Source of the DNA: Burkholderia sp. BCC0322
GTDB taxonomy: Bacteria; Pseudomonadota; Gammaproteobacteria; Burkholderiales; Burkholderiaceae
Direction of reading: 5' to 3'
Assembly (NCBI RefSeq): GCF_902833045.1
Contig: NZ_CADFDU010000010.1
Span: 186,001-250,000 of the forward strand
Length of the DNA stretch: 64,000 nt
In this document: positions 44,796 through 54,495 of the stretch, piece by piece
Layout: every line of letters starts with the position of its first letter
Numbering within the stretch: position 1 is the stretch's first letter
Made by a program: the position numbers and the translations under genes
The notes under the pieces: model-generated
Seen by the model: the letters and a program-made list of their open reading frames with translations, nothing else
Told to the model about the DNA's origin: nothing
The model's database searches: none

Positions 44796-46965
44796 ACGCG
44801 CCCTCGTCGACCAGCTCGTCGCGCGGCTGACCGGCCGCACCGACCACCCGCACTTCACCGGCACGCCGATCGATCTGTCGACACTCGATGCGCACGGGCT
44901 CGGCACGGTCTGGCCCGCATTGCGCCGGGTCGAGCACGAGATCCTGGTGCGCGACCAGGCGTTCGACGATCCGCGCGCCAAATTCGCGCGCTGGCTGCAC
45001 GATCAAATCGATGCGCTCGGACTCGTGCCGCTCGTCGACGCCGATGCCGCGCTCGAACTGTTCCGCGACATCCCGGCCGGCGAGTGGAAACGCGCGCTGG
45101 ATGAGTTACCCTGCCTCGACACCATGCCGTCGCCGGCGCTGCAAGCCGAACTCGCGCGCATTGCGGGCGAACCGGAGGAAGGCGACGTCCGCTCGGGATC
45201 CAGCACGTATGGCGTGTATGCGCTCGATCGGTTCGCCGGCCGCCGCGACTTCTCGGCGCGACGCGACGTGTATGCGCAAGCGCTGGCGGATTCGCCGTTT
45301 CGCGTGCGCGAACTCGACGTACTGCCTGAACTCGGGCCGGCCGCGCTGCTCGCGCTGGCCGCGACGAACGACGGCTACTTCGCGCCGAAGCGACTGTGGC
45401 TCGACCTCAGCGATCCCGCTGTCACGCTCGCGGAAGACGCCGCGTACGTCGCGTTCGCGCGCGACGCACTGACCGAAGCCGCGCGGCAGGTCGCGGCGCT
45501 CCATGCGGGTGCCGTGCCCTACGAGGCCGATCGCGCGTTCACGACCGACGACGCGCAGGTCGTCGCGCGCGCCGCGCGCGTGGCCGCCTATCGCGACGAA
45601 GCGTGGCTGCGCCCGCTGATCGGGCCGTTGCTGACCGGCGTGTGCGTCGCGCCGACGGCCGCGAAGACTGCGCCGTCGCAATCGCTTGCGATCGCGCTCG
45701 GCCACGCGATCGAGACGATCCCGACACCCGAGAGCGTGCGTGCGCTACGCGATGCGCTCGCCATCGTGCGTCATGCCGGCGTGCAGAAGAAACTCGCGCG
45801 CAACCTGAAGCCGGCCGAACGCGCGCTCGGCGAGCGGCCGCACACCGCGCTGCGCATGACGCTCGACGCGAAACCCGACAAGAAGCAGCTTGCGATGCTC
45901 GCCACGTGCATGGAAGCCGGCTTCTGGCAGTCGATGACGCTCAGCCGTGCCGAATGGCGCGAGCGCCTCGTCGATGCGCCGGCCGGCGCGGCGTTCGCCA
46001 CGCGCATGATCTGGCACGCGCGCGGCCCCGATGGGTCGACGCATTCGTTCATGCCGGACATCGCGAAAGGCAAGGTCGTGCTGCGCGACGTGGCCGGACA
46101 CGCGATCGACCTCGCCGACGACAGCGAGATCAGGCTATGGCACCCGTTGCTGGCCGACGCGGACGAGCGACTCGCGTGGCAACGCGCGATCGTCGGTCGC
46201 ACGCTGCGGCAACCGGTCAGGCAGGCCTTCCGCGAATACTACGTGCCGGCCGACGGCGACGCGCGGGCCAGCGAGTCCGCGATGTTCGAAGGCCACGTGC
46301 TGTCGAGCCGGCCGCTGATTGGCGTCGCGCGCCGCGAAGGCTGGTCGATCCGCGCGTACGACGACGGGCTCGTCCGCGAATTCGGCGACGTGCGCGCGAC
46401 CTTCTTCGTCGATGCGCGGCTCTATCCGGGCTCGGAAAGCCACGGCACGTCGCGCCGGCTGCACTTCGAACGCCGCCACGACCAGCGCTGGGTGCCGCTG
46501 CCGATCGGCGAGATCGATCGTGTCGTGTTCTCGGAAGTGGCGCGTGCCGTCGACCTGCTCGTGAGCGTCGCCGCATTCGCGCTCGACGACGACGCGATGC
46601 GCGCGGCCGCCGCCGCACTCACGACCGACCCGGTGCGCCAGCGCGAACGCGAAGCGGAACGCTGGCAGCGCCTGAACCGGTTGTCGGAGATGCCGCTGGG
46701 CACGATGGCGCGGCATCGCCGGCACGTGCTGTCGCTCGTGTTCGCCGAGCCGGTGGCGCAAGGGAAGATGACGATCGACGAACGCCATGTGCGCGTCGGC
46801 GCGTGGTCGGTGCATTGCGCGACCGGGCGCGTGATGCGCGACGGCGAACCTGTCGAGCCCACGATCGAGCCGCCGCCGTCGCCGCTGCGCGCGGTGCCGT
46901 GGCTGCCTTACGACGAAGCGCTGCTGCAGCGGATCGTCGATGTGGTCGCCGGGTTGCTCGACTGA
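44788..46965 (+). CDS. DUF4132-type large protein
   Basis: A 725-residue soluble protein without export signal. The C-terminal half contains the recognisable run RTLRQPVRQAFREYYVPADG and SESAMFEGHVLSSRPLIGVA, followed by GWSIRAYDDGL. This is the arrangement of DUF4132 proteins, whose role is unclear (E. coli relatives were once linked to molybdate metabolism). The N-terminal 350 residues are Ala-rich helical repeats. The end is only 10 bases from the convergent broken MocR gene. Confidence 0.75.
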   Translation: MTERALVDQLVARLTGRTDHPHFTGTPIDLSTLDAHGLGTVWPALRRVEHEILVRDQAFDDPRAKFARWLHDQIDALGLVPLVDADAALELFRDIPAGEWKRALDELPCLDTMPSPALQAELARIAGEPEEGDVRSGSSTYGVYALDRFAGRRDFSARRDVYAQALADSPFRVRELDVLPELGPAALLALAATNDGYFAPKRLWLDLSDPAVTLAEDAAYVAFARDALTEAARQVAALHAGAVPYEADRAFTTDDAQVVARAARVAAYRDEAWLRPLIGPLLTGVCVAPTAAKTAPSQSLAIALGHAIETIPTPESVRALRDALAIVRHAGVQKKLARNLKPAERALGERPHTALRMTLDAKPDKKQLAMLATCMEAGFWQSMTLSRAEWRERLVDAPAGAAFATRMIWHARGPDGSTHSFMPDIAKGKVVLRDVAGHAIDLADDSEIRLWHPLLADADERLAWQRAIVGRTLRQPVRQAFREYYVPADGDARASESAMFEGHVLSSRPLIGVARREGWSIRAYDDGLVREFGDVRATFFVDARLYPGSESHGTSRRLHFERRHDQRWVPLPIGEIDRVVFSEVARAVDLLVSVAAFALDDDAMRAAAAALTTDPVRQREREAERWQRLNRLSEMPLGTMARHRRHVLSLVFAEPVAQGKMTIDERHVRVGAWSVHCATGRVMRDGEPVEPTIEPPPSPLRAVPWLPYDEALLQRIVDVVAGLLD

Positions 46966-46975
46966 ACGGCCGCCG

Positions 46976-48457
46976 TCAGATCGAACCGAACAGCGCGCGC
47001 GGCCGGTCTTTCAACGTGCCGGCGAGAATCCGCAGGCCGTTGACGAGTTCGTCGCGCGTGGCCGGGCACGCGAGGTTGATGCGCACGCCGTGCTCGATTT
47101 CCGCGCGATCGACCGCGAACGTCGACGACGGCATCACGATCACGCCGCGCGCCTTCGCATTCGCGGCGAAGTCGTCGGCCCGCCACGGCGGCGGCAGACG
47201 CAGCCACACGAACATGCAGGCCGGATCGGATTTCAGCTGCCCGACGGGCAGCAGTTCCCGCGCGAGATCGACGCGCGCGCGAATCTCCGCGAGTTGCGCG
47301 CCCATGATCCGCTCGGCGGTGCCGTTCTCGATCCACACCGTCGCGATCAGCATCGACGTGGGGGCCGGCATCCATGCCGTCGTGCGCACCGCTTCCGCGC
47401 ACAGCGCGACGCTGTCGCGCGGGCAGCTCAGGTAGCCGAGGCGCAGCCCCGGCGCGAGGATCTTCGACGTCGCGCCGATATGGAACGTCAGCTCCGGGCA
47501 CAGCCCCGCGATCGCCGGCAGCCGGTCGCGCACGAGCGGGCCGTATACATCGTCCTCGATGATCGTCACGTGATGACGCCGCGCGATGTCGACGAGCGCC
47601 ATCCGGCGCGCCAGGCTCATCGTCGTCACGGTCGGGTTCTGCAGGTTCGGCACGACGAAGATCGCCTTGACCGGCATGCGCTCGCAGATCCGCTCGATCT
47701 CGTCGGGCAGCAGGCCGTCGTCATCGGAAGGCGCGCTGACGATCTCGAATTGAAACACCGGCGCGAGCGCCTTGAGCCCGTAATACGTGAGGCGATCGGC
47801 GACGATCACGCCGTCGGTGCCGATCAGGCTGTTGAGCACCGCGTACAGCCCGTGCTGCGCACCGCTCGTGACGACCACCTAGTCGCTCGACGGCGCGAAG
47901 CCGGGCGCGGCAAGCCACTGTGCGCCGGCCGCGCGCGCCCAGTCCGGGCCCTGCGGCGGCTGGTATTCCTGCAGCGCGGCAAAACGCGGATCGTTCGGCA
48001 GCGTGGCGAACGTCTGCGCGAGGCTCGCGAGAAATTCGCCGGTCGCCGGACGGTTCACGGTCAGGTCGAGCACGCCGTTGCCCGCCGCGAGCGACGCGCG
48101 GGCCGGCGCGATGCTCGGCATCGCGCCGCCGGTGACGAGCGAGCCGCGGCGCTTGCTGCCGATCACGAGGCCGCGCAGCTGCAACTCCTTGTACGCGCGG
48201 GACACGGTCGACACGTTGATCCCGAGTTCGGTCGCGAGCTGGCGTTGCGGCGGCAGGCGGCTGCCCGGCGGATACATGCCGTTGCGGATTTCCGCCTCGA
48301 TCGAGCTCGATACCTCGACATAAGTCGGCCGCTTCGCCGGTGCCGGCAGGCTGCTATCCCGCTCGCCGGAAAGTTTGTCTGATGCCATTTGTCGCCCGTG
48401 ACCACACAAAAAGCGTTTGTCTGCCATTTTGACCTGCCCAGCGATTGTATCCGACAT
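46976..48457 (-). pseudogene. MocR/GntR-type regulator interrupted by an amber codon
   Basis: One reading frame encodes a GntR winged helix (VSSSIEAEIRNGMYPPGSRL, INVSTVSRAYKELQLRGLVI), a linker and an aminotransferase-like domain with VVVTSGAQHGLYAVLNSLIG and FHIGATSKILAPGLRLGYLS. An in-frame TAG at 47881-47879 splits it just before the VVVTSGAQHG motif. Related proteins have Glu-Gln or a similar pair there, so CAG to TAG fits best. A GTG after the stop could restart a 300-residue C-terminal piece. Start candidates are ATG 48457, 48427 and 48388. It may be a true nonsense mutation or a sequencing error. Confidence 0.85.
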
Positions 48458-48592
48458 CCCCTTCCCGTCAAACGTCAGTCCAAATATCCGTTGAATCGAG
48501 TAGTTGAGATCGGGTAAACACTAACACCACACAATCTCATTTTGATTGCACACAAAAATTTGCTGTGTGATTCTTTATCTCAACTTTGTGTG
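48403..48592. promoter_or_regulatory. Repeated CACACAA / TTGTGTG sites, candidate MocR operator
   Basis: CCACACAA at 48403 and 48528, CACACA-N9-TGTGTG at 48549-48569 and TTTGTGTG at 48585-48592 cluster between the broken MocR gene and the divergent oxidase. They form direct and inverted copies of one motif in an AT-rich interval, which suggests the operator of this regulator. Confidence 0.5.
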
Positions 48593-48619
48593 ACTCATGT
48601 GGACCGGAGGAGATGCGTC

Positions 48620-49849
48620 ATGGCGAACGTCGCCATCGTGGGTGCAGGCTTCATCGGGCTCGGCGCGGCGGCATGGCTGCAGCGCGACGGGCATCGCGTG
48701 ACGCTGTTCGATCCGGCCGGCGTCGGCCAGGGCGCGTCGTTCGGCAATGCCGCGACGTTCGCGCCGTATGGCTGCGTGCCGGTGAACGGCCCGTCGGTGT
48801 TCCGCAACCTCCCCCATTTCCTGTTCGCCGCCGACAGCCCGCTGCGCATCCGCTGGCCGTACCTGCTGCACGGCGCGCCGTGGCTCGCGCGGTTCCTGCT
48901 CGCATCGACGCCCGGGCGCCACGCACGCAGCGCGACCGCGCTGGCCGCGCTGCTGTCGCGCGCCGCCGACGGCTATGCGCCGTTGCTGGGCACCGCGCGG
49001 CTCGCGGCGTTCGTGCGGCCGCGCGAATGCCTGTACCTGTACGCGCGGCAGGCGTCGTTCGACGCCGCGCAGCCGTCGCTCGCGCTGCGGCGCCGGCTCG
49101 GCGTGCCGTTCGAGACGCTCGACGCCAGCGCGATCCGCCAGCTCGAACCCGCACTCGCGCCGATCTTCACGCGCGGCGTGCGGTTCGCCGGAAGCTGGCA
49201 TTTCTCCGATCCGGGCGGCTTTCTCGGCGAACTGTTCGCGCACCTCGCCACCGGCGGCGCGACGCTCGAACGCGCGCGGGTCGACCGGATCGAGCCCGCC
49301 GGTGACGGCGTGAACGTGCATGCAGGCGGCGCCGCGCGCGCGTTCGATCATGTCGTGATTGCCGCCGGCGCACGCTCGCGCGCCTTCGCGGCCGCGTGCG
49401 GCGACGCGGTGCCGCTCGATACCGAGCGCGGCTATCACGTGCAGTTCGGCGCGCATGAACCGATCGTCACGAGGCCGGTCGGCTGGGCCGAGCGCGGCTT
49501 CTACATGACGCCGCTCGACGAAGGGCTGCGCGCGGCCGGCACCGTCGAACTCGGCGGCTTCGACGCGCCGATGAATCCGTCGCTCGTCGCGCTGCTCACG
49601 CGTTCCGCACGCGAAGCCGTGCCGTCGCTCGGCACCCCGACGCGCAGCTGGCTCGGCTTCCGGCCGACGCTGCCGGACGGCGTGCCCGTCATTGGCCGCG
49701 CGCGGCGCAGCGCGCGCGTGATCCATGCATTCGGCCATCAGCATCTCGGCGTGACGCTCGCCGGCATCACCGGGCAAATCGTCGCCGACCTCGTCGCCCA
49801 GCGCGCACCGCCGCTGGACCTCACGCCGTACCGGGCCGCGCGATTCTGA
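48620..49849 (+). CDS. FAD-dependent amino-acid oxidase/dehydrogenase (DadA-like)
   Basis: A 409-residue flavoprotein with the N-terminal dinucleotide motif AIVGAGFIGLGAAAWLQRDG and DAO-family segments (PAGVGQGASFGNAATFAP; RGYHVQFGAH; DGVPVIGRARRSARVIHAFG; GHQHLGVTLAGITG). It resembles D-amino-acid dehydrogenases and glycine/proline-type oxidases; the substrate is unknown. ATG 48620 has a strong GGAGGAG upstream. It is divergent from the broken MocR gene and directly upstream of a branched-chain-type amino acid binding protein, so the pair probably takes up and oxidises an amino acid. Confidence 0.9.
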   Translation: MANVAIVGAGFIGLGAAAWLQRDGHRVTLFDPAGVGQGASFGNAATFAPYGCVPVNGPSVFRNLPHFLFAADSPLRIRWPYLLHGAPWLARFLLASTPGRHARSATALAALLSRAADGYAPLLGTARLAAFVRPRECLYLYARQASFDAAQPSLALRRRLGVPFETLDASAIRQLEPALAPIFTRGVRFAGSWHFSDPGGFLGELFAHLATGGATLERARVDRIEPAGDGVNVHAGGAARAFDHVVIAAGARSRAFAAACGDAVPLDTERGYHVQFGAHEPIVTRPVGWAERGFYMTPLDEGLRAAGTVELGGFDAPMNPSLVALLTRSAREAVPSLGTPTRSWLGFRPTLPDGVPVIGRARRSARVIHAFGHQHLGVTLAGITGQIVADLVAQRAPPLDLTPYRAARF

Positions 49850-49885
49850 CGCGCGCCGCGACTTCCACCCCTGCAAGGAGGCATC

Positions 49886-51037
49886 ATGAATCGTCGTAAC
49901 TGGCTGGCATGGCTGGCGCTCTGTTCGATCGGCACGGTCGCCGCATCCGCGCACGCCGCGGATCCGGAAACCATCAGGATCGGCTTCGCCGGCCCGCTGA
50001 CGGGGCCCGTCGCGCGCGTCGGCAAGGATCTGCAATACGGTGCGCAACTCGCGCTCGACGAAGAGAACGCGAAACATCCGACCGTGGGCGGCAAGCCCGT
50101 GCGCTTCGTGCTCGACGTGCAGGACGACCAGGCCGATCCGCGCATCGCGATCCAGGTCGCGCAGAAGCTCGTCGACGACGGCGTGGTCGGCGTGGTCGGC
50201 CACTACAACTCGGGCTGCAGCATTCCCGCATCGGCCGTCTACCGGCAGGCGAACGTCGCGATGATCACGCCGGGCTCGACCAATCCGCAGCTGACGATGC
50301 AGGGCTTCAAGAACGTGTTCCGCACGATGGGGCACGACGGCGTCGGCGGCGTGGTGGCCGGCCGCTTCGCGGTCGAGCAGTTGAAGGCGAAGCGGATCGG
50401 CATCATCGACGATCGCACCGCGTTCGGGCAGGGGCTCGCGGACGCGTTCGAGAAAGGCGTGAAGGACGCGCACGGCAGCGTCGTCGATCGCGAATACACG
50501 AACGACAAGGCCGTCGATTTTCGCGGCATCCTGACGACGATGAAGAGTAACAACATCGACCTGCTGTTCTTCGGCGGGCTCGACGAACAGGGTGCGATGC
50601 TCGTCAAGCAGATGCGCTCGCTCGGCATCCGTGCGCAACTGTTCGGCGCCGGCGCATTGAAAAGCAACGCATTCCTGACGATTGCCGGCAGCTCGGGCGA
50701 AGGCACGCAGGATCTCGAACCGGGGCCGGCGCTCGACAAGCTGCCGTCGGCCGTCGCGTTCGCGCAGCGCTACAAGGCGCGCTTCAACCAGGACGTCGAA
50801 CTGTATGCGCCGTTCGCGTACGACGCGGCGCTCGCGATGATCGCCGCCATTCACAAGGCCGATTCGACCGATCGCGGCAAGATCGTCGCGAGCCTGCCCG
50901 GCGTATCGGTCACCGGCGTGACCGGGAAGATCTCGTTCGACGCGCGCGGCGACCTGATCAAGCCGCCGTACACGCTGTTCCGCGTCGAACAGGGGCAGTG
51001 GCACAGCATCCGCACGGTCGGCGGCGCGTCGAACTGA
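49886..51037 (+). CDS. ABC transporter periplasmic binding protein (LivK/branched-chain type)
   Basis: A 383-residue secreted binding protein with a Sec signal (MNRRNWLAWLALCSIGTVAA, cleavage after about AHA at residue 24). A type I periplasmic fold follows (RIGFAGPLTGPVARVGKDLQ, GVVGHYNSGCSIPASAVYRQ, FRTMGHDGVGGVVAGRFAVE). It resembles LivK/LivJ. The other transporter parts are not in this window. It starts 36 bases after the oxidase stop and is likely cotranscribed. Its ligand may be the oxidase substrate. Confidence 0.92.
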   Translation: MNRRNWLAWLALCSIGTVAASAHAADPETIRIGFAGPLTGPVARVGKDLQYGAQLALDEENAKHPTVGGKPVRFVLDVQDDQADPRIAIQVAQKLVDDGVVGVVGHYNSGCSIPASAVYRQANVAMITPGSTNPQLTMQGFKNVFRTMGHDGVGGVVAGRFAVEQLKAKRIGIIDDRTAFGQGLADAFEKGVKDAHGSVVDREYTNDKAVDFRGILTTMKSNNIDLLFFGGLDEQGAMLVKQMRSLGIRAQLFGAGALKSNAFLTIAGSSGEGTQDLEPGPALDKLPSAVAFAQRYKARFNQDVELYAPFAYDAALAMIAAIHKADSTDRGKIVASLPGVSVTGVTGKISFDARGDLIKPPYTLFRVEQGQWHSIRTVGGASN

Positions 51038-51053
51038 TCGACGCCGAGCAGCC

Positions 51054-51087
51054 GGCAGCAGGCGGCGTCACCGCGCCGCCTGCTGCC
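51054..51087. terminator. Hairpin between convergent ABC and exported-protein genes
   Basis: A perfect 14-bp stem (51054-51067 with 51074-51087) lies in the 30-base gap of two convergent genes and runs into the last codons of the minus-strand gene. No T tract occurs, but the symmetry suits bidirectional termination. Confidence 0.5.
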
Positions 51088-51979
51088 GCTGCACCTCCTG
51101 CGCTTTCATCTGCATATACGCGCCGCGCTCGACCTCGTGCAGTTGCTGCGGATACTGCTCGGTGGCGTCGAACCAGCGCGCGAGGCGCTGGTCGAGCGGC
51201 TTGTCGAGCGTCGCGAGATAGGTATCGATCGCGAGGTAGTAGCGCATCGTGTTGCGCTCCAGCAGCCCGCGCACGCCGCCGACGTACTGCGGCGGCGCGG
51301 CCGGTCCGCCACCGATGTTCGTGAAGCCGACCTTGTCGCTGCCGACGGTCGCGAGGTAGGTCTTCATCGCCATGCGGCCCACGGTGCCGAAGCCATACGA
51401 ATACGTCAGATGCAGGAACGTGCGCGACGCGCCGACCGGCACGGCCTCCAGCGCGATCCGGTAATCCTTCGTGCCCATCGGGCCGCTGTCGGCGGTCAGG
51501 TCGACCTGGAAATAGTCGGGCGTCGCGGCCGCCACGCGATAGCGGAACTGCACGCGATAGGTGTCCGACAGCTTCTGCTGGATCTTGCGGCCGAGGTTCA
51601 CGTCGAGCACCGGGCCGTTGCCGCCGGTCGACGCATGGCAATACTTCGTGTTCAGGTGCAGGATCAGCACCGCGCACCAGTTCGCGGGGCCCTGCGCGGG
51701 ATCGTCGAGCTGGCCACTCACGACCGCGTACGGATAGTCGACCACCGCGTAGATGTCGCCCTTCAGCGACGACGACGCTTCCGCCGATTCGAGGACCAGC
51801 GGCCGGTGAAACGCATTGTCCTTCAGTTGCGCGCCGAGGCTGTGGTAACGGTCGAGCAGCGCGGCCGCATCGTCCGCGCCGAACGACTGCGCGCTCCAGC
51901 CGACGCATAAGGCCGCGACGAGCGCGTGCCAGGCGCGGCGAGCAAGCCGCGTGCCGCGCGGATCTCCGGATGTCTTCAT
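51068..51979 (-). CDS. Exported protein of unknown function
   Basis: A 303-residue protein with an N-terminal signal (ARRAWHALVAALCVGWSAQS, cleavage near FGA at residue 34) and a mature part with beta-rich segments (KGDIYAVVDYPYAVVSGQLD, NWCAVLILHLNTKYCHASTG, RTFLHLTYSYGFGTVGRMAM). The two Cys flanking the second segment could form a disulphide. It probably sits in the periplasm. GGGAG lies 7 bases before ATG 51979. The family was not recognised. Confidence 0.7.
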   Translation of the reverse strand: MKTSGDPRGTRLARRAWHALVAALCVGWSAQSFGADDAAALLDRYHSLGAQLKDNAFHRPLVLESAEASSSLKGDIYAVVDYPYAVVSGQLDDPAQGPANWCAVLILHLNTKYCHASTGGNGPVLDVNLGRKIQQKLSDTYRVQFRYRVAAATPDYFQVDLTADSGPMGTKDYRIALEAVPVGASRTFLHLTYSYGFGTVGRMAMKTYLATVGSDKVGFTNIGGGPAAPPQYVGGVRGLLERNTMRYYLAIDTYLATLDKPLDQRLARWFDATEQYPQQLHEVERGAYMQMKAQEVQRQQAAR

Positions 51980-52068
51980 TCTTGTGCTCCCGCCTGGCGC
52001 GCGAGGGGCGCGCACATGTTTCACAGAATACGCCTGGCCGCAGCGCAACATGGCACGCGAGCGGGCCG

Positions 52069-52392
52069 TTATCGGCTCCGCTTGACCGGCACCGGCAACT
52101 GCGCGGCGGTGATCCGGATCAGCGCAGACAGCCATTCGCGATCGTCCCAGCGCTCGCCGCCGATCACGAGCTGCGGCTTCGCGCCCGGATACGGCGAACC
52201 TTCGTCGCACGTGCCGAGAAACGCGCGGCCTTCTGCCGTGGGCTTGACGAACAGCCGGTCGTCGCAGACAAGCGCGACCATCTTGCCGTCGCAATAGATA
52301 CCGTACTCGCCGAACATCTTGCGTGCCGATACCGTGCCGGCCGCAGCCATCTGCTCGACAATGAAATCGACCGTACTTTGGCTCGATGCCAT
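52069..52392 (-). CDS. TfoX N-terminal-domain protein
   Basis: A 107-residue protein with the TfoX/Sxy N-terminal pattern: QSTVDFIVEQMAAAGTVSAR, then KMFGEYGIYCDGKMVALVCD and DRLFVKPTAEGRAFLG. Full TfoX/Sxy competence regulators have a second domain, absent here, so this belongs to the short group common in Proteobacteria, of uncertain role. No competence genes are nearby. Confidence 0.85.
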   Translation of the reverse strand: MASSQSTVDFIVEQMAAAGTVSARKMFGEYGIYCDGKMVALVCDDRLFVKPTAEGRAFLGTCDEGSPYPGAKPQLVIGGERWDDREWLSALIRITAAQLPVPVKRSR

Positions 52393-52761
52393 CCGCTGCT
52401 CCTTGCAAAAAGTTTATGACCGTCGTGTGCGGCGGACCGTTCCGCACAACGGGTGAATCCCGCTGCGGTGCGGCATTCATTCGTCGGCGGAACGCGGATT
52501 CACGCGCGGGCGACAAGGCTTGCCGGCCCATGGCGCGCCGTGCTCTGCGCCGTGACAGTTGCATGACGGTGCAACCTCCAGTCCGCGCTGAAAACTGCGC
52601 CGCTTGTTTTCCGTCCGGCCGAAACCGCACGCATTCGCCAGCGCCGCGCCACGGCCGCTCCACTGCCGAGCGTGGCGCGGAGACGCGCGCGGCAGAACAC
52701 GCGCCGACAGCAGACATGCCCCGCGCGCGACCGCAGCAGCCGCCCGACCGGAACGATGCCG
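52393..52761. other. Gene-free interval between TfoX and integrase
   Basis: These 369 bases show no convincing ORF, tRNA, repeat or attachment site. They contain the TfoX gene's promoter. Confidence 0.4.
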
Positions 52762-54495
52762 TTACTTGTCGGCCGCGAACGCGCTCGACATCTGCCGCGC
52801 CCGCTTCACGTCGTCGCCGTGCAGATAAATCGACGTCGTCGAGATCGATGCATGCCGCAAGTTGTCGCGCACGGTCGTCAATTCGACGCCGCGCGCCAGC
52901 GCATGCGTCGCGTGCGTATGACGCATCCAGTGCGGGCTTGCCTGCCGCAACTTCTGCGCGAGTGCGGGGTTGTCGGCATCGACCTGATCGGCCGTCTGCG
53001 TGAAGAAACGCTGCATCACCTTCCACAGCCGCACGCTCGTGATCGCGGCCGCGCCGTCTTCCGCGAGGCTCGGGATCAGCGGCGTGTCGGGCCGCCAGCG
53101 TGACGGCGTGACCGGCAGCCGGCGTGCGACCAGGAAACGGTCGAGCGCCGTGCGCGCGAGCGGCGGCAACGCGACGCGTGCGGCCTTGCTGCCCTTGCCG
53201 ATCACCTTCAGCCACGCGTCGCCGTGCGCATCGGTCTCGATGTCGCCGAGCGTCGCGCCCACCAGTTCGCTCGCACGCAGCCCGGTCGCATAGCCGAAAT
53301 CGAGAATGAAGCGCAGCCGTTGCGCGGCGGCCGGCGTCCAGCCCGACTGCGGCGCGGCCGTCGTGACCTTGCGGAACTCGAGCCCGTCGGCGATCGTGCG
53401 CACGAGCAGCCATTCGCCTTCGGTGAACGCATGCGACGTGTCGAGTGCGTTCGCGCCGCGCGTGTCGCGCACCTTGACGCCCGCGAACGGATTCGCGAGC
53501 AGGTAGCGCTGCTCGATCAGCCAGCGGAACAGCGCGCCAAGCACCGACAGCGTGTACGCGGCCGAGCGTGCGGACAGCGCGCCCGAGAACGGCCGCCAGT
53601 CCGGCGCGCCGCGCGGCCGCACGGGCCCGACCCAGCGCTCGTGTGGCGTCGGGCGCCGCACGAACGCGCGATACGCGAGCGCATCCTCGGTCGTCAGCGA
53701 CGACAGCGCGCGGCCGCGCTCGACGATCGCCCACAGGATCAGACGCTCGGCCTCCTTCCGGTATGCACGCCGCGTCGCGGCCGATTCGTGCAGCGACAGC
53801 CACGCGTGCACGGCCGCGTAGTCGTTGTCCGCATCGAGCGTGCTGGTCGCGCGCGGCGCGCGGAACGTGCCGGCCGAGCCGTCGACCTCATGCGGCAGCT
53901 TCAGTTGCTCCCACGGCACGATGCTGCCGCGCGGCGTCGCCGCGATCAGCGCGCGCGCCCGTTCGGTCAGTTCCGGATGCGCGGCGAAAAACGCCTCGAT
54001 GTGCCGCGCGCTCGCCACGCCGAGGCCCGCGATCGATCGCCACCACTGGCGCCGGCGCGGAATCCGCACCGTGAGATCCGCGAGCGTCGCGATCCCGTGC
54101 GCACGCAGCGCGACGACCGCACGCGCGGGCAGCCACAAGCCGACGTCGTCGCTGATCTGCGGGACCGGCGTGCGCGCGTGACGCAACTGGCCGATCGCTT
54201 CCGCGGCAGCCTTCGCCTCCTGTAAACGCTCACCGTCTGAATGACCGAGCCGCTCCGCGAGATCGGGACGGCCGACCTGCCGCGCGACGCGCACGAGGCG
54301 GCGCCGGATGCCGCCGATCACGCCGCGCGCCGACCGTCCTTCGCCAAGCCGATCGGGCAGGTAGCGCTCGACGGCCTGGCGCACGGTCATGCCCGCGTAC
54401 CACGCGCGCAGCGCGGCCAGTTCGTCGGCGTCGGGAAAGCCTGCGGGCGCAGGCGCGGAATCGGAGGAAGGCGGTGAGATGAGACGCGGTTTCAT
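52762..54495 (-). CDS. Tyrosine recombinase with large N-terminal extension
   Basis: A 577-residue site-specific recombinase. The C-terminal 380 residues are a standard tyrosine recombinase: a SAM-like core-binding domain (ATRRAYRKEAERLILWAIVE) and the catalytic Arg in ATGLRASELVG. The Lys is in VIGKGSKAARVALP, His-x-x-Arg in HWMRHTHATHAL, and the nucleophile Tyr in STTSIYLH. The first 190 residues include a helix-hairpin-helix-like GLGVASARHIEAFFAAHPEL, which may bind DNA. The start is taken as ATG 54495. No phage or IS genes or tRNA adjoin it, so it looks like a resident chromosomal recombinase rather than an active mobile-element integrase. Confidence 0.88.
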   Translation of the reverse strand: MKPRLISPPSSDSAPAPAGFPDADELAALRAWYAGMTVRQAVERYLPDRLGEGRSARGVIGGIRRRLVRVARQVGRPDLAERLGHSDGERLQEAKAAAEAIGQLRHARTPVPQISDDVGLWLPARAVVALRAHGIATLADLTVRIPRRRQWWRSIAGLGVASARHIEAFFAAHPELTERARALIAATPRGSIVPWEQLKLPHEVDGSAGTFRAPRATSTLDADNDYAAVHAWLSLHESAATRRAYRKEAERLILWAIVERGRALSSLTTEDALAYRAFVRRPTPHERWVGPVRPRGAPDWRPFSGALSARSAAYTLSVLGALFRWLIEQRYLLANPFAGVKVRDTRGANALDTSHAFTEGEWLLVRTIADGLEFRKVTTAAPQSGWTPAAAQRLRFILDFGYATGLRASELVGATLGDIETDAHGDAWLKVIGKGSKAARVALPPLARTALDRFLVARRLPVTPSRWRPDTPLIPSLAEDGAAAITSVRLWKVMQRFFTQTADQVDADNPALAQKLRQASPHWMRHTHATHALARGVELTTVRDNLRHASISTTSIYLHGDDVKRARQMSSAFAADK

